This document shows, in pieces, positions 35,804-44,080 of a DNA stretch of 64,000 nt. This stretch comes from Myxococcales bacterium. GTDB lineage: Bacteria; Myxococcota_A; Polyangia; Nannocystales; Nannocystaceae. Position 1 is the stretch's first letter. Every line of letters starts with the position of its first letter. The position numbers were made by a program, and so were the translations under genes. The stretch spans positions 62,001 through 126,000 of the forward strand of contig JACKDV010000006.1 in NCBI GenBank assembly GCA_020633315.1. The letters are read 5' to 3'. The notes beneath the pieces are model-generated. The model ran no database searches. It was given only the letters and a program-made list of their open reading frames with translations, and had not been told where the DNA came from.

Positions 35804-36202
35804 TCAGCTCGCGTCGAAGGCGTCGCGGATCCAGCCGAGCTCGCCGCAGGGCAGGCCGTCGGCACCGAGGGTCACCGCCACCACGTCGAAGCGGGTCTCG
35901 ACCTGCTCCCACAGATCCTGCTCCACCAGCCACGCGGTGGCGGCCCGGATCACCCGGCGCTGCTTGTGGTGATCGACGGTCTCGAGCGGCGAGCCGTGCT
36001 CGTCGGAGGCCCGGCTGCGGACCTCCACGAACACGTAGGTGGGGATCCCGTCCGTGGGATCGACGGCCACCAGGTCGAGCTCGGCCCAGGCCGCGGCGTA
36101 GTTGAGCTCCACGATCCGCAGGCCGTGCGCCTGGAGGTGCTCGGCCACGGCTCGCTCGGCGGCGCGGCCCCGCTCGCGGGTGGAGCCGCGGGGGCCGGGC
36201 AC
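35804..36202 (-). CDS. yraN: YraN/UPF0102 family protein (predicted endonuclease-like)
   Basis: A 132-residue protein with a GTG start, 6 nt after the rplS stop. Family motifs are RGRAAERAVAEHLQAHGLRI, NYAAAWAELDLVAVD (the ELDLVA core of the restriction-endonuclease-like fold) and FVEVRSRAS (EVR(K/S)R). The E-x-D-L and E-V-x-x-R residues correspond to the predicted metal site of the family. YraN is often next to rplS and rnhB in bacteria, as here with rplS. Its function is not settled; a role in DNA uptake or Holliday-junction processing has been suggested for relatives. Confidence 0.92.
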   Translation of the reverse strand: MPGPRGSTRERGRAAERAVAEHLQAHGLRIVELNYAAAWAELDLVAVDPTDGIPTYVFVEVRSRASDEHGSPLETVDHHKQRRVIRAATAWLVEQDLWEQVETRFDVVAVTLGADGLPCGELGWIRDAFDAS

Positions 36203-36208
36203 GCGGGT

Positions 36209-36637
36209 CTACTCCCCGTCGCCCGACTGCTGCGCGACGTCGGTCGCGGGCTCGTCGGAAGACTCGAGCGCCGAGGCGTAGCCGCCCAGCTTGGTGCGGA
36301 TGCGGGCCGCATTCCCCCGCAGCTCTCGCAGGTAGTAGAGCTTGCCGCGACGCACGCGACCGCGGTTGACCAGCTCGACCTTCACCACCAGCGGCGAGGC
36401 CTCGGGCCACACGCGCTCGACCCCGACGTTGTGGGACATCTTGCGGACGGTGAACGAGCCGCGAGCTCCCCCGCGCTTGCGGTGGATGCAGACGCCCTCG
36501 AACACCTGGACGCGCTCCTTGCCGCCTTCGGAGATCAGCGCGTGCACTCGAACGGTGTCGCCGGCCCGGAACTCGGGAAGGTCGGTGCGCAGGTGGGCAC
36601 GCTCGATGGCCTCGATGATGGGGCTGGTGTAGCTCAT
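36209..36637 (-). CDS. rplS: 50S ribosomal protein L19
   Basis: A 142-residue protein. Recognised by FRAGDTVRVHALISEGGKER, VQVFEGVCIHRKRGGARGSF, TVRKMSHNVGVERVWPEASP and NRGRVRRGKLYYLRELRGNAARI. The body matches L19 (about 115 residues), with an acidic C-terminal extension of about 20 residues (ESSDEPATDVAQQSGDGE). It follows trmD by 36 nt in the conserved khpA-rimM-trmD-rplS order and is followed closely by yraN. Confidence 0.97.
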   Translation of the reverse strand: MSYTSPIIEAIERAHLRTDLPEFRAGDTVRVHALISEGGKERVQVFEGVCIHRKRGGARGSFTVRKMSHNVGVERVWPEASPLVVKVELVNRGRVRRGKLYYLRELRGNAARIRTKLGGYASALESSDEPATDVAQQSGDGE

Positions 36638-36673
36638 GGCGAAACTCCTGGGCGGGTGCGCGGGCGGGCGTTG

Positions 36674-37939
36674 TTACTCGCGATCCCGAAGCCCCGTCAA
36701 CGCGGCTTCGGCCAGCGCGGCCATCCGCGAACGGGGCCGGGAACTGTCATCGATCGCGTCCGCCTTCGCAAGTCCTCGGCGCGTGAGATCGTCCGCCCGC
36801 GGTGCGTAGATCGCGTGCACCGGCAGGCCCGACGGGGGATCGCCGGGGCCCAGCCACAGCACCAGCGGGCCCAGCGGAGCCTCGCCGTCACCGCCCACGA
36901 GCAGATCGAGGAGGATCTCGGGCCGATCGGCACGAGACGGGGCACCGGCCAACGCGTCATCGGTGGGCTCGACCACGCGAGCGAGGCGAGGCTCGGCCCC
37001 GGCGCTGGCGCGGCGTAGGCGCCGGCGTAGCGCCCGGGCGTCGGCGATCACGGCGAGCTTGATCCGTCCGGCGGTGGCCTCGAGCCAGGCGGGCAGCGCC
37101 TCGGCCTCGGCGCCCACCACCGCCAGCTCCACGCCCTGCTCCCGCACCAGCTCGGCCAGGGCCGCCGCCTCGGGCCGAGCCTCGGGGCTCACCGCCAAGA
37201 GCACGGGGTGATCGGCGGCGAGGCGACGGGTGGGCCGGAGCTCGGGGCGCAGGGCCCAGGTGCGGCGCAGCGCGGCCTCGCGGCGCCAGGCCGCGATCGC
37301 CCCGTGGTCGCCCCCCAGCAGCACCGGCGGCACCTCGTGCCCGCGAAAGCGAGCGGGCCGGGTGTAGTGCGGGTGCTCGAGCAATTGCAGCTCGCCCTCG
37401 CGCCCGAAGCTGTCGGCATCGACCGACTCGGGGTTGCCCACCACGCCCTCCACCAGCCGCGAGATCGCCTCGATGATCACGAGGGCCGCCACCTCGCCGC
37501 CGCCGAGCACGAAGTCGCCGAGCGAGAGGCACTCGTCCACGTAGTGCTCGCGCACGCGATCGTCGATGCCCTCGTAGCGCCCGCACAGCAGGCCCACCCG
37601 CGGCAGCGCGGCCAGGCGGGCGGCCACGCGCTGGTCGAAGCGCGGGGCCGAGGGCGTCAGCAAGATGCGATGGAACGGCCCGCGCTCGCGCTCCACCTGC
37701 TCCATCGCCTCGACCACCGGGTCGGGCTTGATCACCATCCCCGCGCCGCCGCCGAAGGGCGCATCGTCGACGGTGCGGTGGCGATCGTGGGTGAAGTCGC
37801 GGAAGTCGGTGCAGCACACCCGCACCCGCCCCTGCTCGATCGCCTTGCCCAGCAGGCCCGCGCTCACGAAGCCCTCGATGGCGTCGGGGAACAGGGTGAG
37901 CACCTCGAAGCACAGGCGGCACGATGCCGCGTCGCTCAC
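36674..37939 (-). CDS. trmD: tRNA (guanine-N1)-methyltransferase TrmD with an extra C-terminal domain
   Basis: 421 residues; TrmD is normally about 240. Residues about 8-235 are the SPOUT methyltransferase: FEVLTLFPDAIEGF, DDAPFGGGAGMVIKP, LLCGRYEGIDDRV and SLGDFVLGGGEVAALVIIEA form the trefoil knot and SAM site; VDADSF continues into the tRNA-binding helices. It makes m1G37 in tRNAs with GN anticodon context. From about 245 a second domain follows (HPVLLAVSPEARPEAAALAE, KLAVIADARALRRRLRR, PEILLDLLVGGDGEAPLGPL, VLWLGPGDPP), which resembles the COG4752-type SPOUT domain found beside or fused to TrmD in some bacteria. The GTG start overlaps the rimM stop by 4 nt (GTGA). Confidence 0.95.
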   Translation of the reverse strand: MSDAASCRLCFEVLTLFPDAIEGFVSAGLLGKAIEQGRVRVCCTDFRDFTHDRHRTVDDAPFGGGAGMVIKPDPVVEAMEQVERERGPFHRILLTPSAPRFDQRVAARLAALPRVGLLCGRYEGIDDRVREHYVDECLSLGDFVLGGGEVAALVIIEAISRLVEGVVGNPESVDADSFGREGELQLLEHPHYTRPARFRGHEVPPVLLGGDHGAIAAWRREAALRRTWALRPELRPTRRLAADHPVLLAVSPEARPEAAALAELVREQGVELAVVGAEAEALPAWLEATAGRIKLAVIADARALRRRLRRASAGAEPRLARVVEPTDDALAGAPSRADRPEILLDLLVGGDGEAPLGPLVLWLGPGDPPSGLPVHAIYAPRADDLTRRGLAKADAIDDSSRPRSRMAALAEAALTGLRDRE

Positions 37940-38526
37940 CCCGGCTCCTCCTCGCCCTCGAGCCCCTCGGGCAGCATGCCCAGCGGCAGCTCGACCAGCA
38001 CCCGCGTGGGGCCCATCTCCACGATCGTCTGCGGCAGCACGGGCAGCAGCCAGGTACGGGCCCGGCCGTCGGGGCCACGCCAGCGCACCTCGTACAGATC
38101 CTGGGCGCCGTTGGAGGTGAGGCCGGAGATCTCGCCCAGCGCCTGGGTCACGCCGTTGCGCTCGCGCTGCACCGGCAGGCCGATGGCATCGGCGAGGTAG
38201 TACTCGTCCTCGTCCAGGGGCGGGAGCTGATCGCGGGACACCAGCAGCTCGCAGCCGCGCAGCGCCTCGGCGGCGTCGCGATCGTGCAGGCCCGCCGCGC
38301 TCACCCGACGCCGGCCGGGCTTGCCGGGCACCGGCGCCACCGCCTCCAGCTCGAGGCGACCCACCGTCTCGCCGTCGCGGTGCAGCACCACCGTGCGCCC
38401 GGGCTGGAGCGCCTCGGAATCGGGATCGTGCAGCAGCACCCGCAGGGCCCCGTGGACCCCGTGCGCTCCGATTGCGACCCCCACCGCCAGCGGCGGTCCG
38501 TCCGCATCACCGGGTCTCGGGCTCAT
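37936..38526 (-). CDS. rimM: Ribosome maturation factor RimM
   Basis: A 196-residue protein starting MSPRPGDADGPPLAVGVAIG. N-terminal RimM barrel: GAHGVHGALRVLLHDPDSE. C-terminal PRC-barrel: DEDEYYLADAIGLPVQRERN and WLLPVLPQTIVEMGPTRVLV. It is an assembly factor for the head of the 30S subunit that contacts S19. It lies 35 nt after khpA and overlaps trmD. The acidic Glu/Gly tail is typical. Confidence 0.95.
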   Translation of the reverse strand: MSPRPGDADGPPLAVGVAIGAHGVHGALRVLLHDPDSEALQPGRTVVLHRDGETVGRLELEAVAPVPGKPGRRRVSAAGLHDRDAAEALRGCELLVSRDQLPPLDEDEYYLADAIGLPVQRERNGVTQALGEISGLTSNGAQDLYEVRWRGPDGRARTWLLPVLPQTIVEMGPTRVLVELPLGMLPEGLEGEEEPG

Positions 38527-38561
38527 CGAACCCCCCTCGTGGTCGTGGCGTAGTGGCGGTC

Positions 38562-38807
38562 CTACTCGAGGATCTCGAGGTCGGCGCGCTTGCGGAGCTT
38601 GGACGAGGCGGCCGAGAGGATCGAGCGCATCGCCTTGACCGTGCGGCCTTGCTTGCCGATGACCTTGCCCAGGTCGCCCTTGGCGACCCGCAGCTCGAGC
38701 ACGACGGTCTGCTCGCCGGCGATCTCGGCGACCTCGACTTGGTCGGGCTCGTCGACCAGCGCCTTGGCCAGGTACTCGACCAAGTCCTTTAGGGAAACGG
38801 ATGACAT
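38562..38807 (-). CDS. khpA: KH-domain RNA-binding protein KhpA
   Basis: An 81-residue single KH domain: LKDLVEYLAKALVDEPDQVE, then VVLELRVAKGDLGKVIGKQG with the GKxGKQG-type GxxG loop, then RTVKAMRSILSAAS. KhpA binds RNA with KhpB. It is the first gene of the khpA-rimM-trmD-rplS-yraN operon; in most bacteria rpsP precedes it, but here rpsP is elsewhere. Confidence 0.95.
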   Translation of the reverse strand: MSSVSLKDLVEYLAKALVDEPDQVEVAEIAGEQTVVLELRVAKGDLGKVIGKQGRTVKAMRSILSAASSKLRKRADLEILE

Positions 38808-38882
38808 GAGGGTGGCTCCAGAGCGAGGAAGTTGCGGGTAAAGCGCAGTTCGGGGGAGGAGAAAGAGCCGAGCGGTTCTCGA

Positions 38883-38911
38883 AGCATCCCACACGCGCGA
38901 CCCCCGAGCAA
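38883..38911 (-). promoter_or_regulatory. Candidate promoter of the khpA-rimM-trmD-rplS-yraN operon
   Basis: On the minus strand TTGCTC (38906-38911), a 17-bp spacer and GATGCT (38883-38888), about 75 nt upstream of khpA. The 263-nt gap 38808-39070 also contains a CCCGAG-rich simple repeat near 39020-39070. Confidence 0.45.
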
Positions 38912-39070
38912 AGCTAGGTGACCGCCATTGCCCTGAAATCCCTCGGCGAAGGCCCGATGGCCGGGACGAGCGGCCTCCGTTGGATCGTCCCGGGGATCGC
39001 ATTGCCGCCGGACGCGCGAGCCCGAGCCCAGCGCGACCGAAGCCCGAGGGCCCGAGCCCGAGGCCCGAGA

Positions 39071-40471
39071 TCAGTCGAGCTCGTCGGGCTCGACGTCGAG
39101 ATCGAGCGAGGCCACCAGATCGTGGGGGCCGGCCGAGACGACCTTGGCCGTCACGATCTCCCCCGGCGATGCCTCGCCGTTGGTGAGGATGGTGAGCCCG
39201 TCGATCTCCGGCGCCTGCCCCTCGTGACGCCCGTCGAGCAGCCACTCGTGCTCCTCGCTGGGCCCCTGCACCAACACCTCCAGCATGCTCCCCACCAGCG
39301 CGGCGTGCTTGCGGGCACGGATGCCCGCCTGCAGCTCCATCAGCTCGGCCGCCCGCTCCTGGGCCCGCGCCTCGTCCACGCGCCCCGGCTGCATCGCCGA
39401 GGTGGTGCCCTCCTCGCGCGACCACGGGAACACGCCCAGGTGATCCAGCTCGCCCTCGGCCACGAAGTCGTAGAGCCGCCGGTAGGCGTCCTCGCTCTCG
39501 CCGGGGTGGCCCACCAGCATGGTGGTGCGCAGCCAGACACGGGCGTCGCCCACGAGCCGAGGGTCGCGGAGGCGCTCCACCAGCTCGCGAACCTGACGCT
39601 CGCCGTAGCCGCGCCGCATCTTCTTGAGCACCTCGCTGTCCACGTGCTGCATGGGCACGTCGAGGTAGGTGGCCACCTTGGGCTGGCCCGCGATGCGCTC
39701 GATGAGCCCGTCGGTCACCGCGCTGGGGTAGGCGTAGTGCAGCCGGATCCAGCGCAGCCCGTCGATGCCCACCAGCGCGTCGAGCAATTGCTCGAGGGTG
39801 GCCCGCGGCTCGAGGTCGCGCCCGTAGAGCGTGAGGTCCTGCGCCACCAGGCACAGCTCGCGGGCGCCGTGCTCGACCAGCGCGTGCACCTCCTCGACCA
39901 CGTCGTACACGCTGCGGCTGCGCTGGGCCCCGCGCAGCTTGGGGATGATGCAGAAGCCACAGGGGCGATCGCAGCCCTCGGCGATCTTCACGTACACGCT
40001 GTGGCGCGCCCCGGTGATCCGCCGCGGCGTGGCGTGGTCGTACAGATAGGCGCGCTTGCCCAGCGAGCTCACGCCCATGCGCGGGGCCTGGCCGCCCAGC
40101 ACCCGCGCCAGGCCGAGCTGATCGGCCGAGCCCAGGAAGTGGTCGACCTCGGGCATCTCGGCCGCGAGCTGCTCGGGGTAGCGCTGGCTGAGGCAGCCGG
40201 CCACCACCAGGGTCTTGGGCGAGCCCGACTCCTGCTTGGCCGCGGCCAGCTCGAGGATCGTCTCGATCGATTCCTCCTTGGCCGCGTCGATGAAGCCGCA
40301 GGTGTTGACCACCAGGGTGTCGGCCTCCTCCACGTCGTCGACCAGCTCGTGGCCGCCGCCCTCGACCACGCCGATCATCACCTCGGTGTCGACCTGGTTC
40401 TTGGGGCAGCCCAGCGACACGAAGTAGACCTTGCGCCGGTCCGGCGAGGCAGAGCGCGATGCGGCGGTCAT
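39071..40471 (-). CDS. rimO: Ribosomal protein S12 (Asp-89) methylthiotransferase RimO
   Basis: A 466-residue radical SAM/MTTase protein. The start is MTAASRSASPDRRKVYFVSL, preceded by AAGGGGGG as ribosome-binding site. The MTTase N-terminal domain holds the three cluster Cys in SLGCPKNQVD, VNTCGFID and AGCLSQRYPE. The radical SAM triad is GCDRPCGFCIIPKLRG. RimO rather than MiaB signatures include YPSAVTDGLI, KKMRRGYGERQ and TTMLVGHPGESEDAYRRL. The C-terminus is a TRAM domain (MLEVLVQGPSEEHEWLLDGR). It adds a methylthio group to S12, which fits the ribosome-maintenance neighbourhood. Confidence 0.95.
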   Translation of the reverse strand: MTAASRSASPDRRKVYFVSLGCPKNQVDTEVMIGVVEGGGHELVDDVEEADTLVVNTCGFIDAAKEESIETILELAAAKQESGSPKTLVVAGCLSQRYPEQLAAEMPEVDHFLGSADQLGLARVLGGQAPRMGVSSLGKRAYLYDHATPRRITGARHSVYVKIAEGCDRPCGFCIIPKLRGAQRSRSVYDVVEEVHALVEHGARELCLVAQDLTLYGRDLEPRATLEQLLDALVGIDGLRWIRLHYAYPSAVTDGLIERIAGQPKVATYLDVPMQHVDSEVLKKMRRGYGERQVRELVERLRDPRLVGDARVWLRTTMLVGHPGESEDAYRRLYDFVAEGELDHLGVFPWSREEGTTSAMQPGRVDEARAQERAAELMELQAGIRARKHAALVGSMLEVLVQGPSEEHEWLLDGRHEGQAPEIDGLTILTNGEASPGEIVTAKVVSAGPHDLVASLDLDVEPDELD

Positions 40472-40571
40472 GAGCCCCCCTTGTGGCATCGCGCGCGGCG
40501 AAAGGCCAGCCCCCGCCCGAATGCGGGGCGCGAGGCTCGTCGCGAGCGGGCGGGCCGCCACCCTGCCCTCC

Positions 40572-42383
40572 TCACATCTTCTTGCAGGCGCCGCCGGCCT
40601 TGGCCAGCCCCTCCGAACGCAGCTTCCGCCCGGTGGGACCGTCGCCCAGCGCCTCGCGGGCCTTGGCGCCGTGCCCCTCGCCGAGCACGTCTCGCAGGTA
40701 GGCCTCGTAGTCGAAGGTGTCGGAGTGCTCGGGGGTGTGGCACTCGTCGCAGACCTCGCGGGGCGAGTCGAGGCGGATGTGCTGCGCCGCGCCCTTGGCC
40801 GTCTGTGGCTCCTCCACGTGGAAGGTGCCGGGCCCGTGGCACACCTCGCACTGCACGTCGCGCAGCCCCTCGTTCTCCACCACCTCGCTGCCGCCCGGCT
40901 TGCGGAAGCCGGTCACGTGGCAGCCCACGCAGGCCAGGTCGACCTGCTGGTTGGTGTCGACCAGGGTCTGGTAGGCGCCCGCGTGCACCGTGGTGCGCCA
41001 GAAGGCGACCGCCTCCTCGTGGCAGGTCTCGCACTCGCCGAGGCCCGCGTAGCCGGGCGTGCCCTCGGGGGCCGGCGGCGCCTGCTTGCCCGCGTAGAAG
41101 GCCGCGTTCTGCTCGGCCACCCATGCGGTGTAGGTGGCCAAGTCGTCCTTGGCCGCCTGGTCGGGCGGCAGCCGGCAGGTGATCTTCACCTGGTCGAACA
41201 CCGCCACCACCGGCCCCTCGGGCTCGCTCGTCAGGCCCTGCTCGAGGCTCTCGGCCTCGGCCTCCAGCCGCCCGATGAACGACGGGTCGGCGCTGGGATC
41301 GGCGCGGAACTTCTCAAGGCGCTCCCGCACCCGCGCCAGCTCCTGCTCGCGCACGGCCCGGGAGGGCTCCACCACCCAGGCGTCGGGCCTGGGCACCACC
41401 GGCTGCCCCGGGGCCACCGAGAGCGTGAGGTGGGTGATGCTCTGGAGCTGCTCGCCGGGCTCGACGATGAAGGTGTCGCCGAGCTGCCCCGCGGCCTCGC
41501 CCACCTTCTGCCGCTCGGTGCCCTCCACCACGCCCACGATCACCACGTCGAGGCCCTCCACCTCGCGGGCGATCTGCTCGGCGAAGGGTCGGCGCCCGTG
41601 GGCGATGGCCACGGTCAGGCCCACCCCCGCGTCGCGCATCGCCTTCACCTCGGCCCGCAGCGTGGCCAGCGGATCGGCCAGCGTGCCGAGCCGCTCGGCC
41701 TCGGGCAGCTCGGGGTCGACGACCTCGGTCACTCCCGCCTTCAGCGTGGTCCCGTCCTTGCGCAGCTCCACCACGCGGTGGGCGGGCGGGGCCTCGATGC
41801 CGACCGCAGGCGCCTTCAGGTTGGCGATCACACGCGGCAGCGGCTGGGTCCCCAAGGCCGCGGCGCCCGTGGGTGATCGCACGTCGAGAGGCCCCAGGCC
41901 GCTCACCAGGTCGCTGCCCAGCGCCGTGAAGCGGGTGCGCAGCGCCTTGGCCCGCTCCTGCGCTTGCGTCCAGCCCTGCTCGTCCACCGGCCACTCGGGG
42001 GTGTCGGGCTGGGGATAGAGGAAGGAGCCGGGCTCGATCACCAGCCGCGCGCCGGGCTCGGAGTGGGCCTCCACGTAGCCGAAGGCGTACTGCAGCCCGC
42101 CCAGCGGCTCGGTGGTGCAGCCGCACGGGGCGATGGTGCCGCGCACCCGGCCGAACACGAACAGATCGAGCTCCACGCGGGCCTGGGCCGTGCTGGGCGG
42201 GTCGACCGTCGCCGCATCCGCGGCCGCGCCCTCGCCCCCCTTGGTGGCGCCATTGCAGGCACCGCAGCCCAGGGCCAGCCCGCCCGCGATCGCGAGCCCC
42301 GCCAGGCTGGCCCGTCCCCATCGCCGGCGCGCGCACGGTCGAGGGGCCAGGCGAGACGAGGGGATCGAGCGACGGTCGAGCAT
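40572..42383 (-). CDS. Lipoprotein with 5'-nucleotidase-like domain and C-terminal tetraheme cytochrome
   Basis: A 603-residue protein. Start MLDRRSIPSSRLAPRPCARR; a twin-Arg-rich region and hydrophobic stretch lead to a lipobox near LALGCGAC. Residues about 60-330 recall the metallophosphatase/5'-nucleotidase fold of cytochrome-linked proteins: APCGCTTEPLGGLQYAFGYV, LTVAIAHGRRPFAEQIAREV, GLDVVIVGVVEGT. The usual metal ligands (SDxHG, DxGD, GH) are replaced, so the domain looks inactive. The last 170 residues carry four CxxCH haem sites (CETCH, CVGCH, CEVCH, CDECH) in the style of NapC/NrfB-like or octahaem-related cytochromes. It is probably a periplasmic or outer-membrane electron-transfer protein. 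It is divergent from rpsP with a 111-nt shared promoter region. Confidence 0.83.
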   Translation of the reverse strand: MLDRRSIPSSRLAPRPCARRRWGRASLAGLAIAGGLALGCGACNGATKGGEGAAADAATVDPPSTAQARVELDLFVFGRVRGTIAPCGCTTEPLGGLQYAFGYVEAHSEPGARLVIEPGSFLYPQPDTPEWPVDEQGWTQAQERAKALRTRFTALGSDLVSGLGPLDVRSPTGAAALGTQPLPRVIANLKAPAVGIEAPPAHRVVELRKDGTTLKAGVTEVVDPELPEAERLGTLADPLATLRAEVKAMRDAGVGLTVAIAHGRRPFAEQIAREVEGLDVVIVGVVEGTERQKVGEAAGQLGDTFIVEPGEQLQSITHLTLSVAPGQPVVPRPDAWVVEPSRAVREQELARVRERLEKFRADPSADPSFIGRLEAEAESLEQGLTSEPEGPVVAVFDQVKITCRLPPDQAAKDDLATYTAWVAEQNAAFYAGKQAPPAPEGTPGYAGLGECETCHEEAVAFWRTTVHAGAYQTLVDTNQQVDLACVGCHVTGFRKPGGSEVVENEGLRDVQCEVCHGPGTFHVEEPQTAKGAAQHIRLDSPREVCDECHTPEHSDTFDYEAYLRDVLGEGHGAKAREALGDGPTGRKLRSEGLAKAGGACKKM

Positions 42384-42429
42384 GAGGCAGGCGGGAAAAT
42401 TGCGCGATCCACCGCGGTGCGCAACCCGC

Positions 42430-42458
42430 TTGACGCCCCGGCCCTGCGCCGCTAGCTT
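42430..42458 (+). promoter_or_regulatory. sigma70-like promoter of rpsP
   Basis: TTGACG (42430-42435), a 17-bp spacer and TAGCTT (42453-42458), 36 nt upstream of the ATG. GACCGAGGAAC supplies the ribosome-binding site. Confidence 0.7.
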
Positions 42459-42494
42459 CCCGCTCCTTCGGAACCGACCGAGGAACGCAACGCC

Positions 42495-42758
42495 ATGGCC
42501 GTGAAGATCAGGCTCGCCCGCGCGGGCGCCAAGAAGCACCCCTTCTACCGCATCGTCGCCGCCGATGCCCGCTCGCCGCGGGACGGCCGCTTCCTCGAGA
42601 AGCTCGGCACCTACGATCCGAACTCCGATCCGTCGACGGTGCACCTCGACCACGCTCGCGTGCAGTACTGGCTCGGCGTGGGAGCGACGCCCACCGAGAC
42701 CGTGGCTCGCCTGCTGCGTCGGCATCCCGACCCCGCCCCGGCGGTCACCCAGCGCTAG
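42495..42758 (+). CDS. rpsP: 30S ribosomal protein S16
   Basis: An 87-residue protein: MAVKIRLARAGAKKHPFYRI, VAADARSPRDGRFLEKLGTY, NPxxDPSTVHLDHARVQYWL and GVGATPTETVARLL are the complete S16 signature. Length is normal. It has its own promoter and terminator and stands alone on the plus strand, about 3.7 kb from khpA, with which it usually forms an operon. Confidence 0.97.
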   Translation: MAVKIRLARAGAKKHPFYRIVAADARSPRDGRFLEKLGTYDPNSDPSTVHLDHARVQYWLGVGATPTETVARLLRRHPDPAPAVTQR

Positions 42759-42783
42759 GCGCCGCCTCATCGGCCGCTGAACG

Positions 42784-42807
42784 GAGCGCTGCCCCCGGGT
42801 GGCGCTC
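42784..42807 (+). terminator. Terminator of rpsP
   Basis: GAGCGC (42784-42789) and GCGCTC (42802-42807) enclose a further CCC/GGG pairing and are followed by TTCGCATTGGTTG. It lies 25 nt after the stop codon. Confidence 0.6.
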
Positions 42808-42841
42808 TTCGCATTGGTTGTCGCGGTACCGTGAGCCGGCC

Positions 42842-44074
42842 ATGACCGAGCCGCGCCCCCTGGCCCCGCCGCGCCTGCTCGCGCTGCTGCTGCTCGTGGG
42901 CTGCAAGGCCTCCGCCCCCGAGTCGATGGTGGTCGCGCCCGAGCCCGCCGCGTCGCCGGCCTGCGACCAGCTCGCCCAGCGCCTGTGCGAGGAGCTCGAG
43001 CTCGACTGCGCCGAGCTGCGGGTGGTGCTGCGCGAGCACGAGGTCCCCGAGGACGGCTGCCAGGACGCGCTGGCCTCCGCCGATGCGATGGAGCGCGCCC
43101 CCGAGCTCCCGCCCGAGATGATGCCGCTGGCCTACGCCAAGCTGCTGCTGGAGATCCTGCGACGCTCGCCCAAGGCCGAGGCCGAGCACCTCGCCCAGCT
43201 CGATCGCCTCGCCACGCTGCGCTCGCTGCCGCCCCCGAGCGCGGCCGGGCTCTCGGCGCAGGAGCGCGAGCTGACCCTCGAGTGCCCGCCGGGCACCTCG
43301 CCCCGCATCGACGCGCGCCTGAACGCCGATGCCACCACCTGGTGCGAGCGCGACGACGGGATCCTCCACGGGCCGCGCACCAACTGGAGCCCCCACGGGG
43401 TGCCGCTGCGGATCACCCGGATGGACGAGGGCCGGGCCGTCGAGGTGCGCTACCCGATGGTGGGCCGTCCGCTCGAGCAGGGCGGGATCTACTACCTGCC
43501 CGACGGGATCTTCTCGTGCGCCGACGGCCAGATCCCCCGCCAGCGCAGCGAGGGCGGCGGGTCGGAGCAGTGGTGCGAGGACGACCAGGGCCGCCGCCAG
43601 GGCGTGGCGCTGCGCCGCAGCCCGCTCGAGCTCATCACCCGCCAGGCGATCTACGTCGACGACGAGACCAGCAGCGTGACCACCACCATGGTGGACGCCT
43701 CCCCCGAGGTGAGCGAGGCGCTGCAGCGGCTGTCGTCGGCCTACGAGCGCGCCGACTCGATGGCCTCGCTGCAGGCGCTCGAGGGCGAGCTCGAGGCCTT
43801 CCTCGCCGCGCATCCCGATCACCCCGAGGGGCTGATGCTGCTCTCGCAGGTGCAGCTCGAGCTCGACCAGCTCGACGCGGCCCTCGACACCGCCCGTCGC
43901 TGCACCGAGCAGGCGCCCATCGTCGCCCCCTGCTGGCTGACGCTCGCGGTGATCCACGAGACCCGCGGCGAGCTGTTCGAGGCGCGCGAGGGCTACACCC
44001 GCTACCTCGCCACCGACCCCGCGGGGCGCTACCTCTTCGACGTGATGCAGGCGCTGCAGCGCCTCGATCGCTGA
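42842..44074 (+). CDS. Lipoprotein with MORN-like and TPR segments, unknown function
   Basis: A 410-residue protein starting MTEPRPLAPPRLLALLLLVGC (lipobox LLVGC). An N-terminal helical region is Glu-rich with paired Cys (CDQLAQRLCEELELDC). Middle: WCERDDGILHGPRTNWSPHG and YYLPDGIFSCADGQIP, which look like degenerate MORN/YwqK-type repeats. C-terminal: TPR-like units (LEAFLAAHPDHPEGLMLLSQ, ALDTARRCTEQAPIVAPCWL). It probably faces the periplasm. It ends convergently against the GNAT gene with only 6 nt between the stops. Confidence 0.78.
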   Translation: MTEPRPLAPPRLLALLLLVGCKASAPESMVVAPEPAASPACDQLAQRLCEELELDCAELRVVLREHEVPEDGCQDALASADAMERAPELPPEMMPLAYAKLLLEILRRSPKAEAEHLAQLDRLATLRSLPPPSAAGLSAQERELTLECPPGTSPRIDARLNADATTWCERDDGILHGPRTNWSPHGVPLRITRMDEGRAVEVRYPMVGRPLEQGGIYYLPDGIFSCADGQIPRQRSEGGGSEQWCEDDQGRRQGVALRRSPLELITRQAIYVDDETSSVTTTMVDASPEVSEALQRLSSAYERADSMASLQALEGELEAFLAAHPDHPEGLMLLSQVQLELDQLDAALDTARRCTEQAPIVAPCWLTLAVIHETRGELFEAREGYTRYLATDPAGRYLFDVMQALQRLDR

Positions 44075-44080
44075 GCCACC

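Noticed and set aside
39015..39070. A run of CCCGAG-like units downstream of rimO.
   Set aside because: Short, imperfect and explained by base composition; no convincing hairpin or array.
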